A DNA stretch of 28,961 nucleotides from positions 1 to 28,961 of the forward strand of contig CAZVQW010000027.1 of the NCBI GenBank assembly GCA_964629475.1, given 5' to 3'. The notes under the pieces are model-generated. The model was not told where the DNA came from. It searched no databases and was given only the letters and a program-made list of their open reading frames with translations. This document shows, in pieces, positions 22,351 through 28,961 of this stretch; the stretch's first letter is position 1, and every line of letters starts with the position of its first letter. The stretch comes from SMWD01 sp964629475 (GTDB lineage Bacteria; Pseudomonadota; Gammaproteobacteria; Steroidobacterales; GCA-2729495). The translations under genes and the position numbers were made by a program.

Positions 22351-22986
22351 TCAGCGAAATTTTCCGAAGCGCAGGAAGTGTGCGGTCTGATCCGCTACCT
22401 TGCTCGAAAAGACCAGACCGATGTGGTTGACCGGCAGGATCAGGTGTTCGGTCACGCCCGGCAGACGCGTTTCATTAACGGACACGACACCATCGTGTGG
22501 TGGCTCGAGCTTGCCGACGATGGCGCCGATGCCGAGAGCGACGGAACCGGCGATGACACCGATCTGCCGGCTGCCGTCGACTGAAACCAGCGGTTGCTCG
22601 AGAACGGCGTGGCGTAGCGTGCGGCCGACGATCCTGCGTCCCAGTTCCCAGTGCGAGAGGCGACGTGCCGCACTCGAATCGACGAGCGGCGAACCGAGAC
22701 AAATGACGCGCCCGACCTTGTCGGTCGGAAACAGGTTCAACATCTGCAGCGCCAGCACGCCGCCGAGACTGTGACCGACGAGGTGCACGGTGTCGGCATC
22801 GATCTCGTCGATACGGCGTCGAAGCCGGCGTGCGTTCTCCGGCAACGCCCGGCTCACCGAACGATAGGAAAAAGTTTTTGCAGACCATCCGGTCCGCTGC
22901 GCGAGGCGATTGCGCAGCATGCCCATCTCGAGGCTGTGCATCCACAGACCGTGGATTACGATGAACGCCGACGACCGATCGTCCAT
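22351..22986 (-). CDS. Alpha/beta hydrolase, lipase/acyltransferase-like
   Basis: A 211-residue alpha/beta hydrolase. The oxyanion strand is FIVIHGLWMHS, the nucleophile elbow is GHSLGG (S73), an Asp lies in the SSHD-like PHDGVVSV region, and the likely catalytic His is in PVNHIGLVF. This resembles small cytoplasmic esterases/lipases related to the PGAP1-like group. No signal peptide is seen. I chose the ATG at 22986, 10 bp after the aspS stop, rather than the longer frame that overlaps aspS. It is therefore probably the last gene of the aspS operon, although the ribosome site is weak. The substrate is unknown. Confidence 0.82.
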   Translation of the reverse strand: MDDRSSAFIVIHGLWMHSLEMGMLRNRLAQRTGWSAKTFSYRSVSRALPENARRLRRRIDEIDADTVHLVGHSLGGVLALQMLNLFPTDKVGRVICLGSPLVDSSAARRLSHWELGRRIVGRTLRHAVLEQPLVSVDGSRQIGVIAGSVALGIGAIVGKLEPPHDGVVSVNETRLPGVTEHLILPVNHIGLVFSSKVADQTAHFLRFGKFR

Positions 22987-22996
22987 GACGATCGGT

Positions 22997-24772
22997 TCAG
23001 GCCGGTTTTTCAGTACTGCGCAGGCGAATCCCGGTCTCGCGCAATTGCTCGCGTGATACCGGCCCCGGCGCATCGGTCAACGGGCAGCTGGCCGTCTGCG
23101 TTTTCGGAAATGCGATAACGTCACGAATGCTCTGCGCGCCCGCCATTAACATGACGAGTCGATCGAGACCGAATGCTATCCCGCCGTGTGGCGGGCAACC
23201 GTATTGCAATGCATTGAGCAGGAAACCGAACTTGTTTTCTGCCTCTTCCGCCGAGATGCCCAGGGTCCGAAACACGGCCTGCTGCATATCCCTGGAATGA
23301 ATACGAATCGAACCGCCGCCGATTTCCGAACCGTTCAACACCATGTCGTAGGCACGTGATAATGCATTACCCGGATCGGCCTCCAGCGCATCCGCTGCGT
23401 CGATGCCCGGCGCCGTAAACGGGTGATGCAGCGAAGTCCAGCGGTTCGCCTTGTCATCCCATTCGAACATCGGAAAATCGACGACCCACAACGGGCGCCA
23501 GTCGCCCTCGATCAGGCCGAGATCTTCACCGAGTTTATCGCGCAAAGCGCCGAGCGCATCGTTAACGACTTTCGCCTTGTCGGCGCCGAAGAACACGAGG
23601 TCGCCGTCGGCCAGGGCCAGGCGCGACACGAGACCATCGACAGTCTCGTCGGGTAAAAACTTCAGAATCGGAGATTGCAGGCCGTCACGACCATCGGCGA
23701 CGGCATTGACCTTGATATACGCGAGCCCCCTGGCGCCAAACCGCCCGACAAAGTCCGTGTAATCATCGATCTGCTTGCGGGTCATGGCGCTGCCGCCGGG
23801 CACCTTCAGCGCCGCAACCCTGCCCTGCGGGTCGGCGGCCGGCCCGGCAAAAACCTTGAACTCGACGCCGGTCATCAGGTCGCCGACTTCGACGAGTTCG
23901 AGTGGAATGCGCAGGTCCGGGCGATCGATGCCGAAGCGGTCCATGCATTCGGCATAAGTCATGCGCGGAAACGGATCCGGCAACTGCACGTCCAGCACGG
24001 CCTGAAACAAGTCACGAATCAGCGCTTCCATCAAATCCATGATGTCGCTTTCTTCCATGAACGACATCTCGACGTCGAGCTGAGTGAACTCGGGTTGCCG
24101 GTCGGCGCGCAGGTCCTCGTCACGAAAGCAGCGCGTGATCTGATAGTAGCGATCGAAACCGGACACCATTAACAGCTGCTTGAACAACTGCGGCGACTGC
24201 GGCAAGGCGAAAAAGTCACCGGGATGAGTTCGACTGGGCACGATGTAATCGCGCGCACCTTCCGGTGTCGCGCGCGTCAGAATCGGCGTCTCGATATCGA
24301 TGAATCCGTTGTCATCCATGAAACGCCGCAGCGACTGCGTGACGCGATGGCGCAGGCGAAGTTTCCCGGCCATTTCGTCACGCCGCAGGTCGAGATAACG
24401 GTAACGCAGGCGAATATCTTCATGCGCATGCTCGTCGTGATGGAATGGCGGCGTCTCCGATTCGTTCAACACGACGAGGCCCGACACGAGGACTTCGACC
24501 TCGCCGGTCGGCATATTCGGATTGATCGTGCCTTCCGGGCGCGGACGGACGGTGCCCTCGATTTTCAGGACATATTCGCCGCGAACGCGCTCGGCCTGGG
24601 CGAATATCTCCGGCGTATCCGGATCAAAAACGACCTGCAGCAGTCCTTGCCGATCACGCAGGTCGATGAATATGACGCCGCCGTGATCCCGGCGCCGATG
24701 CACCCAGCCGGCTACCTCGACGGTCTGGCCGATGGCATCGGCATTGATTTCGCCACAATAATGGGTTCGCAT
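22997..24772 (-). CDS. aspS: Aspartyl-tRNA synthetase, with residues typical of the non-discriminating type
   Basis: A 591-residue bacterial-type AspRS: N-terminal OB-fold anticodon domain (GWVHRRRDHGG), the class II core with motif 2 around QITRCFRDEDLRADRQPEFTQ split by the flipping loop, the GAD insertion domain, and motif 3 (GGIAFGLDRLVMLMAG). The ATG at 24772 gives the standard MRTHYCGEIN start; the longer frame adds non-conserved sequence. H30 and G81 align with the His/Gly pair reported to mark non-discriminating AspRS in Pseudomonas, where E. coli has Leu and Lys. Such enzymes also make Asp-tRNA-Asn, which GatCAB converts to Asn-tRNA-Asn. It lies downstream of the DUF502 gene. Confidence 0.97.
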   Translation of the reverse strand: MRTHYCGEINADAIGQTVEVAGWVHRRRDHGGVIFIDLRDRQGLLQVVFDPDTPEIFAQAERVRGEYVLKIEGTVRPRPEGTINPNMPTGEVEVLVSGLVVLNESETPPFHHDEHAHEDIRLRYRYLDLRRDEMAGKLRLRHRVTQSLRRFMDDNGFIDIETPILTRATPEGARDYIVPSRTHPGDFFALPQSPQLFKQLLMVSGFDRYYQITRCFRDEDLRADRQPEFTQLDVEMSFMEESDIMDLMEALIRDLFQAVLDVQLPDPFPRMTYAECMDRFGIDRPDLRIPLELVEVGDLMTGVEFKVFAGPAADPQGRVAALKVPGGSAMTRKQIDDYTDFVGRFGARGLAYIKVNAVADGRDGLQSPILKFLPDETVDGLVSRLALADGDLVFFGADKAKVVNDALGALRDKLGEDLGLIEGDWRPLWVVDFPMFEWDDKANRWTSLHHPFTAPGIDAADALEADPGNALSRAYDMVLNGSEIGGGSIRIHSRDMQQAVFRTLGISAEEAENKFGFLLNALQYGCPPHGGIAFGLDRLVMLMAGAQSIRDVIAFPKTQTASCPLTDAPGPVSREQLRETGIRLRSTEKPA

Positions 24773-24901
24773 GAATCGAGACCTGAGTTTACGGGTTGCT
24801 TTCGGGGCGCTGGATGATAACCGGAATTCGCGCCGTCGTCGCCCCGCCCATGACATCGGAATGGCCGCACGGACTCATCCCGATGACGCCGATCACCCGA
24901 A

Positions 24902-25549
24902 CTACGCTACCGGTGCATCTTCGTCCGCTGCGACGACCCCGTGCTTTTGTGGAATCCACGGCGGCACGACGACACCCAGGGAAACGATCATCTTCAGGGC
25001 AGCCTCAACATCCATGTCCAGTTCGATGACGTCGCAGGCCGGCACCATCATGATGAATCCCGACGTCGGGTTCGGTGTCGTCGGTACAAAAACACAGATA
25101 ACTTCATTACCGGTTCGCGCCTGAATCTCGGCCAGTTCTTTCGAGGTCTGAAAGCACAACGTGTAGATACCCTTGCGCGGATACTCGATCAGCAGCACCT
25201 TCTTGAAGGCCTGGCTCGTATTGGTGAATAAAACCTCGGCAAAAGTTTTCGATGCCGAATAGAGTGACCGGACCAGTGGAATCCTGTGCAGCACCCGTTC
25301 GGAAAAACTGACGAGTCGTTTGCCGAGAAAATTGGCAACGAGCATCCCGGTCAGCAGCAACACGACGATCGACAATACGATGCCGAGACCCGGAATTTTA
25401 AAACCGAGCAGATTCTCCGGTCGATAGGCTTCCGGCAGTAACAGCAGTGTCTGGTCCATGAGCCCGATGACGAGATTCAGGACGAACAGCGTGAATCCAA
25501 TCGGAATCCAGACGAGCAGACCGGCAATGAGGTAACGACGAAAGTGCAT
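24902..25549 (-). CDS. DUF502 family membrane protein
   Basis: A 215-residue protein with two hydrophobic segments (about 5-31 and 53-75), then a soluble domain containing IPLVRSLYSASKTFAEVL and GFIMMVPACDVIELDMDVE. This matches the DUF502 family, whose function is not established. The order fmdB-DUF502-aspS is common in gammaproteobacteria and supports the call. The ATG at 25549 has no clear Shine-Dalgarno; TATAAT lies 7 nt upstream, so a short-leader transcript is possible. Confidence 0.9.
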   Translation of the reverse strand: MHFRRYLIAGLLVWIPIGFTLFVLNLVIGLMDQTLLLLPEAYRPENLLGFKIPGLGIVLSIVVLLLTGMLVANFLGKRLVSFSERVLHRIPLVRSLYSASKTFAEVLFTNTSQAFKKVLLIEYPRKGIYTLCFQTSKELAEIQARTGNEVICVFVPTTPNPTSGFIMMVPACDVIELDMDVEAALKMIVSLGVVVPPWIPQKHGVVAADEDAPVA

Positions 25550-25586
25550 GGGAAGGATTATATTCGTTACGCGAACGAACCGCCTC

Positions 25587-25919
25587 TCAGCCAGCCTTGG
25601 TGCCCGGCGAACCGGATTTCGCCGCGGTATCGGTCGCGGGTTTTTTCACCGGAGACTCGCCCTTGTCGGTCGATTTATTGTCTTTCTTGCCCTGTTTCGA
25701 CGTACCGGACGCGTCGCCGGCCAGGTTGCGTTGATTGTCTTTCTTGAAGTCGGTCTCGTACCAGCCGCCACCCTTGAGACGAAAATTGGGTGCCGACAAC
25801 AACTTTTTCAGCGTCGGTTTGTCGCACTCCGGGCAGTCCAGAAGCGGGGCCGCATCCATTTTCTGCAGTACATCAAAAATGTGCCCGCAAGACGCGCAGG
25901 CATACTCATAAATCGGCAT
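25587..25919 (-). CDS. FmdB-family zinc ribbon protein
   Basis: A 110-residue protein starting MPIYEYACASCGHIFDVLQK. The zinc ribbon ligands are C8, C11, C29 and C32. After a conserved LKKLLSAPNFRLKGGGWYETDF segment comes a low-complexity, lysine- and serine-rich tail. This is the FmdB-type putative regulatory protein family; its molecular role is unclear. AGGAG lies 7 nt before the ATG. It sits 30 bp after clpB and 37 bp before the DUF502 gene on the same strand. Confidence 0.92.
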   Translation of the reverse strand: MPIYEYACASCGHIFDVLQKMDAAPLLDCPECDKPTLKKLLSAPNFRLKGGGWYETDFKKDNQRNLAGDASGTSKQGKKDNKSTDKGESPVKKPATDTAAKSGSPGTKAG

Positions 25920-25949
25920 CGAATACTCCTGAGGTGCTGGACTACCGGC

Positions 25950-28541
25950 TTAGGCCGCAGCCGGTGTCTCCGCACGAAAGACGATCGCATCGTCCTCGAC
26001 ATCGACCGTCACCGTGTCGCCGGGTGCGAGACTGCCTTGCAGGATCTGCTGCGCCAGCGGATTCTCGACACGCTGCTGAATCGCCCGCTTCAGCGGCCGG
26101 GCCCCGTAAACCGGATCGTAACCGGCTTCGGCCAGCTTGGCCACCGCCACCTCGGTCAGTTCGAGCCGCATGTCGCGCTCGGCCAGGCGGAGGCTCAGGA
26201 TCTGCAGCTGGATACCGACGATCTCGCCGATCTGGGCCTGCGTCAACGGATGGAACACGACCATGTCGTCAACCCGGTTCAGAAATTCGGGTCGAAAATG
26301 CCGGCCGACGATCTCGAGTACCGCGGTCTTGATGGCGTCGTAATTCTCGTCACCAGCCAGTTCCTGAATGCGCTCAGAACCGAGATTTGACGTCATGACG
26401 ATGACGGTGTTGCGAAAATCGACGGTACGACCATGCCCGTCGGTCAGTCGGCCGTCATCGAGAACCTGCAACAGCACGTTAAAAACATCCGGGTGCGCTT
26501 TCTCGATCTCATCCAGCAACACGACCGAGTAAGGTCGTCGCCGGACAGCCTCGGTCAGGTAACCACCCTCTTCGTAACCGACATAACCCGGCGGTGCGCC
26601 AATCAGTCTGGCGACCGAATGCTTCTCCATGAATTCCGACATATCGACCCGAATCAACGATTCTTCCGTGTCGAACAGAAACTGCGCGAGTGCCTTGGTC
26701 AACTCGGTCTTGCCTACACCGGTCGGCCCGAGGAACAGGAACGAACCATTCGGGCGGTCCGGATCGGCAAGCCCGGCGCGCGAGCGGCGAATCGCATCCG
26801 CCACGGCCGTGACCGCCTCGTCCTGACCGACGACGCGCGCATGCAGCGCTTCTTCCATGCGCAGCAACTTGTCTTTCTCTCCTTCGAGCATCTTGGCAAC
26901 CGGAATACCGGTCCACTTCGATACCACATCGGCGACCTCTTCCTCGGTCACGCGATTGCGCAACAACTGATTATCCTGCTGCTCTTGTTCGCCGGCCGCG
27001 GAAAGCTGACGCTCCAGTTCCGGAATTCGTCCGTACTGCAATTCCGACATGCGCTGCAGATCCTGCGCACGATGCGCCGTTTCCAGTTCGACGCGCGCAC
27101 GCTCGAGTTCTTCCTTGATATGCGTCGTGCCCTGCATCGCCGCCTTTTCGCCCTTCCAGATCTCATCCAGATCCGCGAACTGCGCCTCGAGCTCCGCCAA
27201 TTGTGTTTCGATATCCGCCAGGCGTTTTTTCGATGCGTCGTCGGATTCTTTATTCAACGCCTCACGCTCGATTTTCAGCTGGATGATGCGTCGATCGAGG
27301 CGGTCCAGCGCCTCGGGCTTCGAATCGATTTCCATGCGGATGCGCGACCCCGCCTCATCGATGAGGTCGATCGCTTTGTCGGGAAGTTGCCGATCCGAAA
27401 TATACCGGTGCGATAACGTGGCCGCGGCAACGATCGCCGGATCGGTTATTTCGACACCATGATGCACCTCATAGCGTTCCTTCAGACCGCGCAAAATCGC
27501 GATCGTATCCTCGAGTGTCGGCTCTTCGATCAACACCTTCTGGAAGCGTCGCTCCAGTGCCGCGTCCTTCTCGATATTCTGACGATACTCGTCGAGTGTC
27601 GTTGCACCGACACAGTGCAGTTCACCGCGTGCCAATGCCGGTTTCAGCATGTTACCGGCATCCATCGAACCTTCGGCCTTACCGGCGCCGACCATCATGT
27701 GTATCTCATCGATGAAAAGAATGATCTGTCCTTCCTGTTTGGCCAGGTCGCTGAGAACAGCCTTCAGGCGTTCCTCGAACTCGCCACGAAACTTCGCACC
27801 GGCAACCAGTGCGCCGAGATCGAGACTCAGGATGCGTTTATTGCGGATACCTTCGGGCACCTCGCCATTGACAATACGTTGCGCGAGGCCTTCGACAATG
27901 GCGGTCTTGCCGACACCGGGCTCACCGATCAACACCGGATTATTCTTGGTTCGCCGTTGCAAAATCTGGATCGTGCGCCGGATCTCGTCGTCGCGGCCGA
28001 TGATCGGGTCGAGCTTGCCCTGTTCGGCCCGCTCGGTCAGGTCGATCGTGTACTTCTCCAGTGCCTGACGCGTATCCTCGGCGTTCGGGTCCTCGACCGA
28101 CTGACCGCCGCGCACCTCATCGATTGCCGCATCGACGGCACCCCGTACAACCCCTGCTTCGGCCAGAATGTTACCCACCGGGCTCTTGTCATCGCAGGCT
28201 GCGAGTACGAATAACTCGCTCGAAATATATTGGTCCGAACGATCCTGCGACAACTTGTCGCAGACATTCAGCAACCGTCCGAGATCGGTCGACACATGTA
28301 CTTCGCCAGCCGTGCCTTCGACCTGCGCCAGCTGATCGAGCGCATCGCCGAGCCGCGAACGCAACAGGTTCACGTTCGCCCCCGCCTTGGTCAGCAGGTG
28401 CCGCACCGTCCCGCCCTGCTGGTCGAGCAGCGCCGCCATCAGGTGCACGGGCTCGATGAACTGGTGCCCGCGCCCGACAGCCAGCGACTGTGCGTCGGCT
28501 AGCGCGAGCTGAAATTTGCTGGTCAGTTTTTCTTGCCGCAT
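25950..28541 (-). CDS. clpB: ClpB, ATP-dependent protein disaggregase
   Basis: An 863-residue Hsp100 chaperone. It has an N-terminal Clp-N double repeat (about 1-145), the first AAA+ module with Walker A GEPGVGKTA (206-214), and the coiled-coil middle domain (about 410-525) that separates ClpB from ClpA and ClpC. The second AAA+ module has GPTGVGKTE, the pore loop GYVGYEEGG and the sensor/arginine region RPEFLNRVDD. ClpB rescues aggregated proteins with DnaK. The ATG at 28541 has GGGAG upstream. A heat-shock-type promoter lies 40-67 bp before the start. Confidence 0.98.
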   Translation of the reverse strand: MRQEKLTSKFQLALADAQSLAVGRGHQFIEPVHLMAALLDQQGGTVRHLLTKAGANVNLLRSRLGDALDQLAQVEGTAGEVHVSTDLGRLLNVCDKLSQDRSDQYISSELFVLAACDDKSPVGNILAEAGVVRGAVDAAIDEVRGGQSVEDPNAEDTRQALEKYTIDLTERAEQGKLDPIIGRDDEIRRTIQILQRRTKNNPVLIGEPGVGKTAIVEGLAQRIVNGEVPEGIRNKRILSLDLGALVAGAKFRGEFEERLKAVLSDLAKQEGQIILFIDEIHMMVGAGKAEGSMDAGNMLKPALARGELHCVGATTLDEYRQNIEKDAALERRFQKVLIEEPTLEDTIAILRGLKERYEVHHGVEITDPAIVAAATLSHRYISDRQLPDKAIDLIDEAGSRIRMEIDSKPEALDRLDRRIIQLKIEREALNKESDDASKKRLADIETQLAELEAQFADLDEIWKGEKAAMQGTTHIKEELERARVELETAHRAQDLQRMSELQYGRIPELERQLSAAGEQEQQDNQLLRNRVTEEEVADVVSKWTGIPVAKMLEGEKDKLLRMEEALHARVVGQDEAVTAVADAIRRSRAGLADPDRPNGSFLFLGPTGVGKTELTKALAQFLFDTEESLIRVDMSEFMEKHSVARLIGAPPGYVGYEEGGYLTEAVRRRPYSVVLLDEIEKAHPDVFNVLLQVLDDGRLTDGHGRTVDFRNTVIVMTSNLGSERIQELAGDENYDAIKTAVLEIVGRHFRPEFLNRVDDMVVFHPLTQAQIGEIVGIQLQILSLRLAERDMRLELTEVAVAKLAEAGYDPVYGARPLKRAIQQRVENPLAQQILQGSLAPGDTVTVDVEDDAIVFRAETPAAA

Positions 28542-28580
28542 CGGATTCTTACTCCCTGCAAAGCAGTGTCGTTACCGGAA

Positions 28581-28608
28581 ATATTGGGTCATTCAGGTAA
28601 ATTTCAAC
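28581..28608 (-). promoter_or_regulatory. Sigma-32 (heat-shock) type promoter of clpB
   Basis: The minus strand has GTTGAAA (28608-28602), a 13-bp spacer and CCCAATAT (28588-28581). The sigma-32 consensus is CTTGAAA with a 13-14 bp spacer and CCCCATnT. Spacing is ideal and the elements are a close match. clpB is a known heat-shock gene, which supports the call. Confidence 0.75.
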
Positions 28609-28687
28609 GCCATATATATCCGTGGTGGACCGCACAAATTGAAGTCAGGCCCGATATGGTCTCACGATTCATGCTCTTTCCCTGACC

Positions 28688-28803
28688 GGCCTTTTGTGCC
28701 GGGACTATCCCTCGGAAACGCCGCTATCCTTGTTTATTCCTGATTCAAAGGACCATGTGTCGCGCCTGAATGTTTCCGAGAGATAGTCCCGGCACAAAAG
28801 GCC
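28688..28803. repeat. Hairpin element A: 32-bp inverted repeat with a conserved 70-nt core
   Basis: The arms 28688-28719 and 28772-28803 are reverse complements with one mismatch, around 52 nt. The core 28711-28780 starts CTCGGAAACGCCGCT and ends GTCGCGCCTGAATGTTTC plus CGAG. The same start and end words, at the same 70-nt spacing, occur in element B on the other strand. The outer stem (GGCCTTTTGTGCCGGGACTA) is unlike that of B. Confidence 0.85.
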
Positions 28804-28849
28804 TTCGACATGGTAGTGGAACGATGGCGGATACCCGGTCTACGTACCA

Positions 28850-28870
28850 CGGGCGTGTCCCGGTTTTTTT
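28850..28870 (+). terminator. Terminator-like stem with T7
   Basis: CGGG-CGTGT-CCCG is followed by G and seven T on the plus strand. The stem is short (4 bp), but the T run is good. It would end a transcript that passes through hairpin element A from the left. Confidence 0.4.
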
Positions 28871-28873
28871 CTT

Positions 28874-28961
28874 CGTTGACCCCTCTGAAACATTCAGTCG
28901 CGACCCAGAGCCCTATAAGCTGGTCCGAGTTTATGGCAGCGGCGTTTCAGAGGGGTCAACG
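28874..28961 (-). repeat. Hairpin element B (cut by the window edge), same family as A, inverted
   Basis: The arms 28874-28891 and 28944-28961 are perfect 18-nt reverse complements and may continue past the edge. On the minus strand the 70-nt core (28952-28883) starts CTCTGAAACGCCGCT and ends GTCGCGACTGAATGTTTC plus AGAG. Compared with A, base 4 and its partner base 67 have both changed (G-C to T-A), which keeps the stem paired. The outer stem (CGTTGACCC/GGGTCAACG) differs from that of A. Confidence 0.8.

Larger units (their letters stand above)
28542..28961. other. Gene-free region upstream of clpB with promoter, terminator and two hairpin elements
   Basis: No credible gene is present in these 420 bp up to the window edge. 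The region holds the clpB promoter (28581-28608), two related inverted-repeat elements in opposite orientation (28688-28803 and 28874-28961) and a plus-strand terminator-like stem with T7 between them (28850-28870). Another gene may lie just beyond the edge. Confidence 0.6.

Noticed and set aside
22997..24856. Longer N-termini for aspS and for the downstream hydrolase
   Set aside because: The extra residues are unlike the families; the internal ATGs at 24772 and 22986 give normal protein starts and remove the overlap between the two genes.
25548..26390. A 280-residue plus-strand reading frame across fmdB and the clpB 3' end
   Set aside because: It is a shadow of two well-supported genes on the minus strand and contains no family motif.
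28688..28961. Integron attC sites or a CRISPR array
   Set aside because: The elements lack the RYYYAAC...GTTRRRY ends in the right order, there are only two copies and they are inverted to each other, and no integron integrase or cas gene is seen.

Overview
The window looks like chromosome from a gammaproteobacterium. The block pncC - thpR - recA - recX - alaS - csrA - tRNA-Ser(GCT) follows the gene order known around recA in that class, with mutS divergent beside it and an fmdB - DUF502 - aspS group and clpB further on. The AspRS sequence is Pseudomonas-like. I cannot name a genus from the sequence alone.

Layout. Positions 1-816 hold debris of mobile DNA: the C-terminal part of an IS21-type transposase (IstA) that runs in from the left edge, a ~152 bp insert bounded by 10-bp inverted repeats, and the C-terminal end of a tyrosine integrase that stops 15 bp short of tRNA-Arg(TCG). 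Next, all on the minus strand, come a glutathione S-transferase-like gene and a nitrous oxide reduction operon, nosR-nosZ-nosD-nosF-nosY (8983 down to 1706). A UbiE-like methyltransferase diverges from nosR. tRNA-Ser(GCT) closes this segment, so the nos genes sit between two tRNA genes, next to an integrase remnant.

Positions 10388-17461 hold core functions on the minus strand: csrA, alaS, recX, recA, thpR (RNA 2',3'-cyclic phosphodiesterase), pncC (nicotinamide-nucleotide amidase) and a GT4 glycosyltransferase. mutS runs the other way (17602-20196). A short accessory patch follows (20200-22178): a long perfect hairpin, a lipoprotein methyltransferase and an exported NAD(P)-binding protein. 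Then come a lipase-like hydrolase, aspS, a DUF502 membrane protein, an FmdB-type zinc ribbon protein and clpB, all on the minus strand.

How the genes work together. NosZ reduces N2O to N2 in the periplasm, NosR passes electrons and supports expression, and NosDFY supports copper-centre assembly; nosL and nosX are not in the window. RecA and MutS handle recombination and mismatch repair. CsrA is a post-transcriptional regulator, and its own long leader carries plausible CsrA sites. ClpB is a disaggregase behind a good sigma-32-type promoter.

The least explained signals are two related hairpin elements upstream of clpB (28688-28803 and 28874-28961). They have equal 70-nt cores, conserved ends, a compensatory base change and unrelated but self-complementary outer stems. 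Also notable are a glycosyltransferase whose conserved N-terminus has no ATG, GTG or TTG start, and short dispersed repeats that overlap the start codons of recX and thpR.
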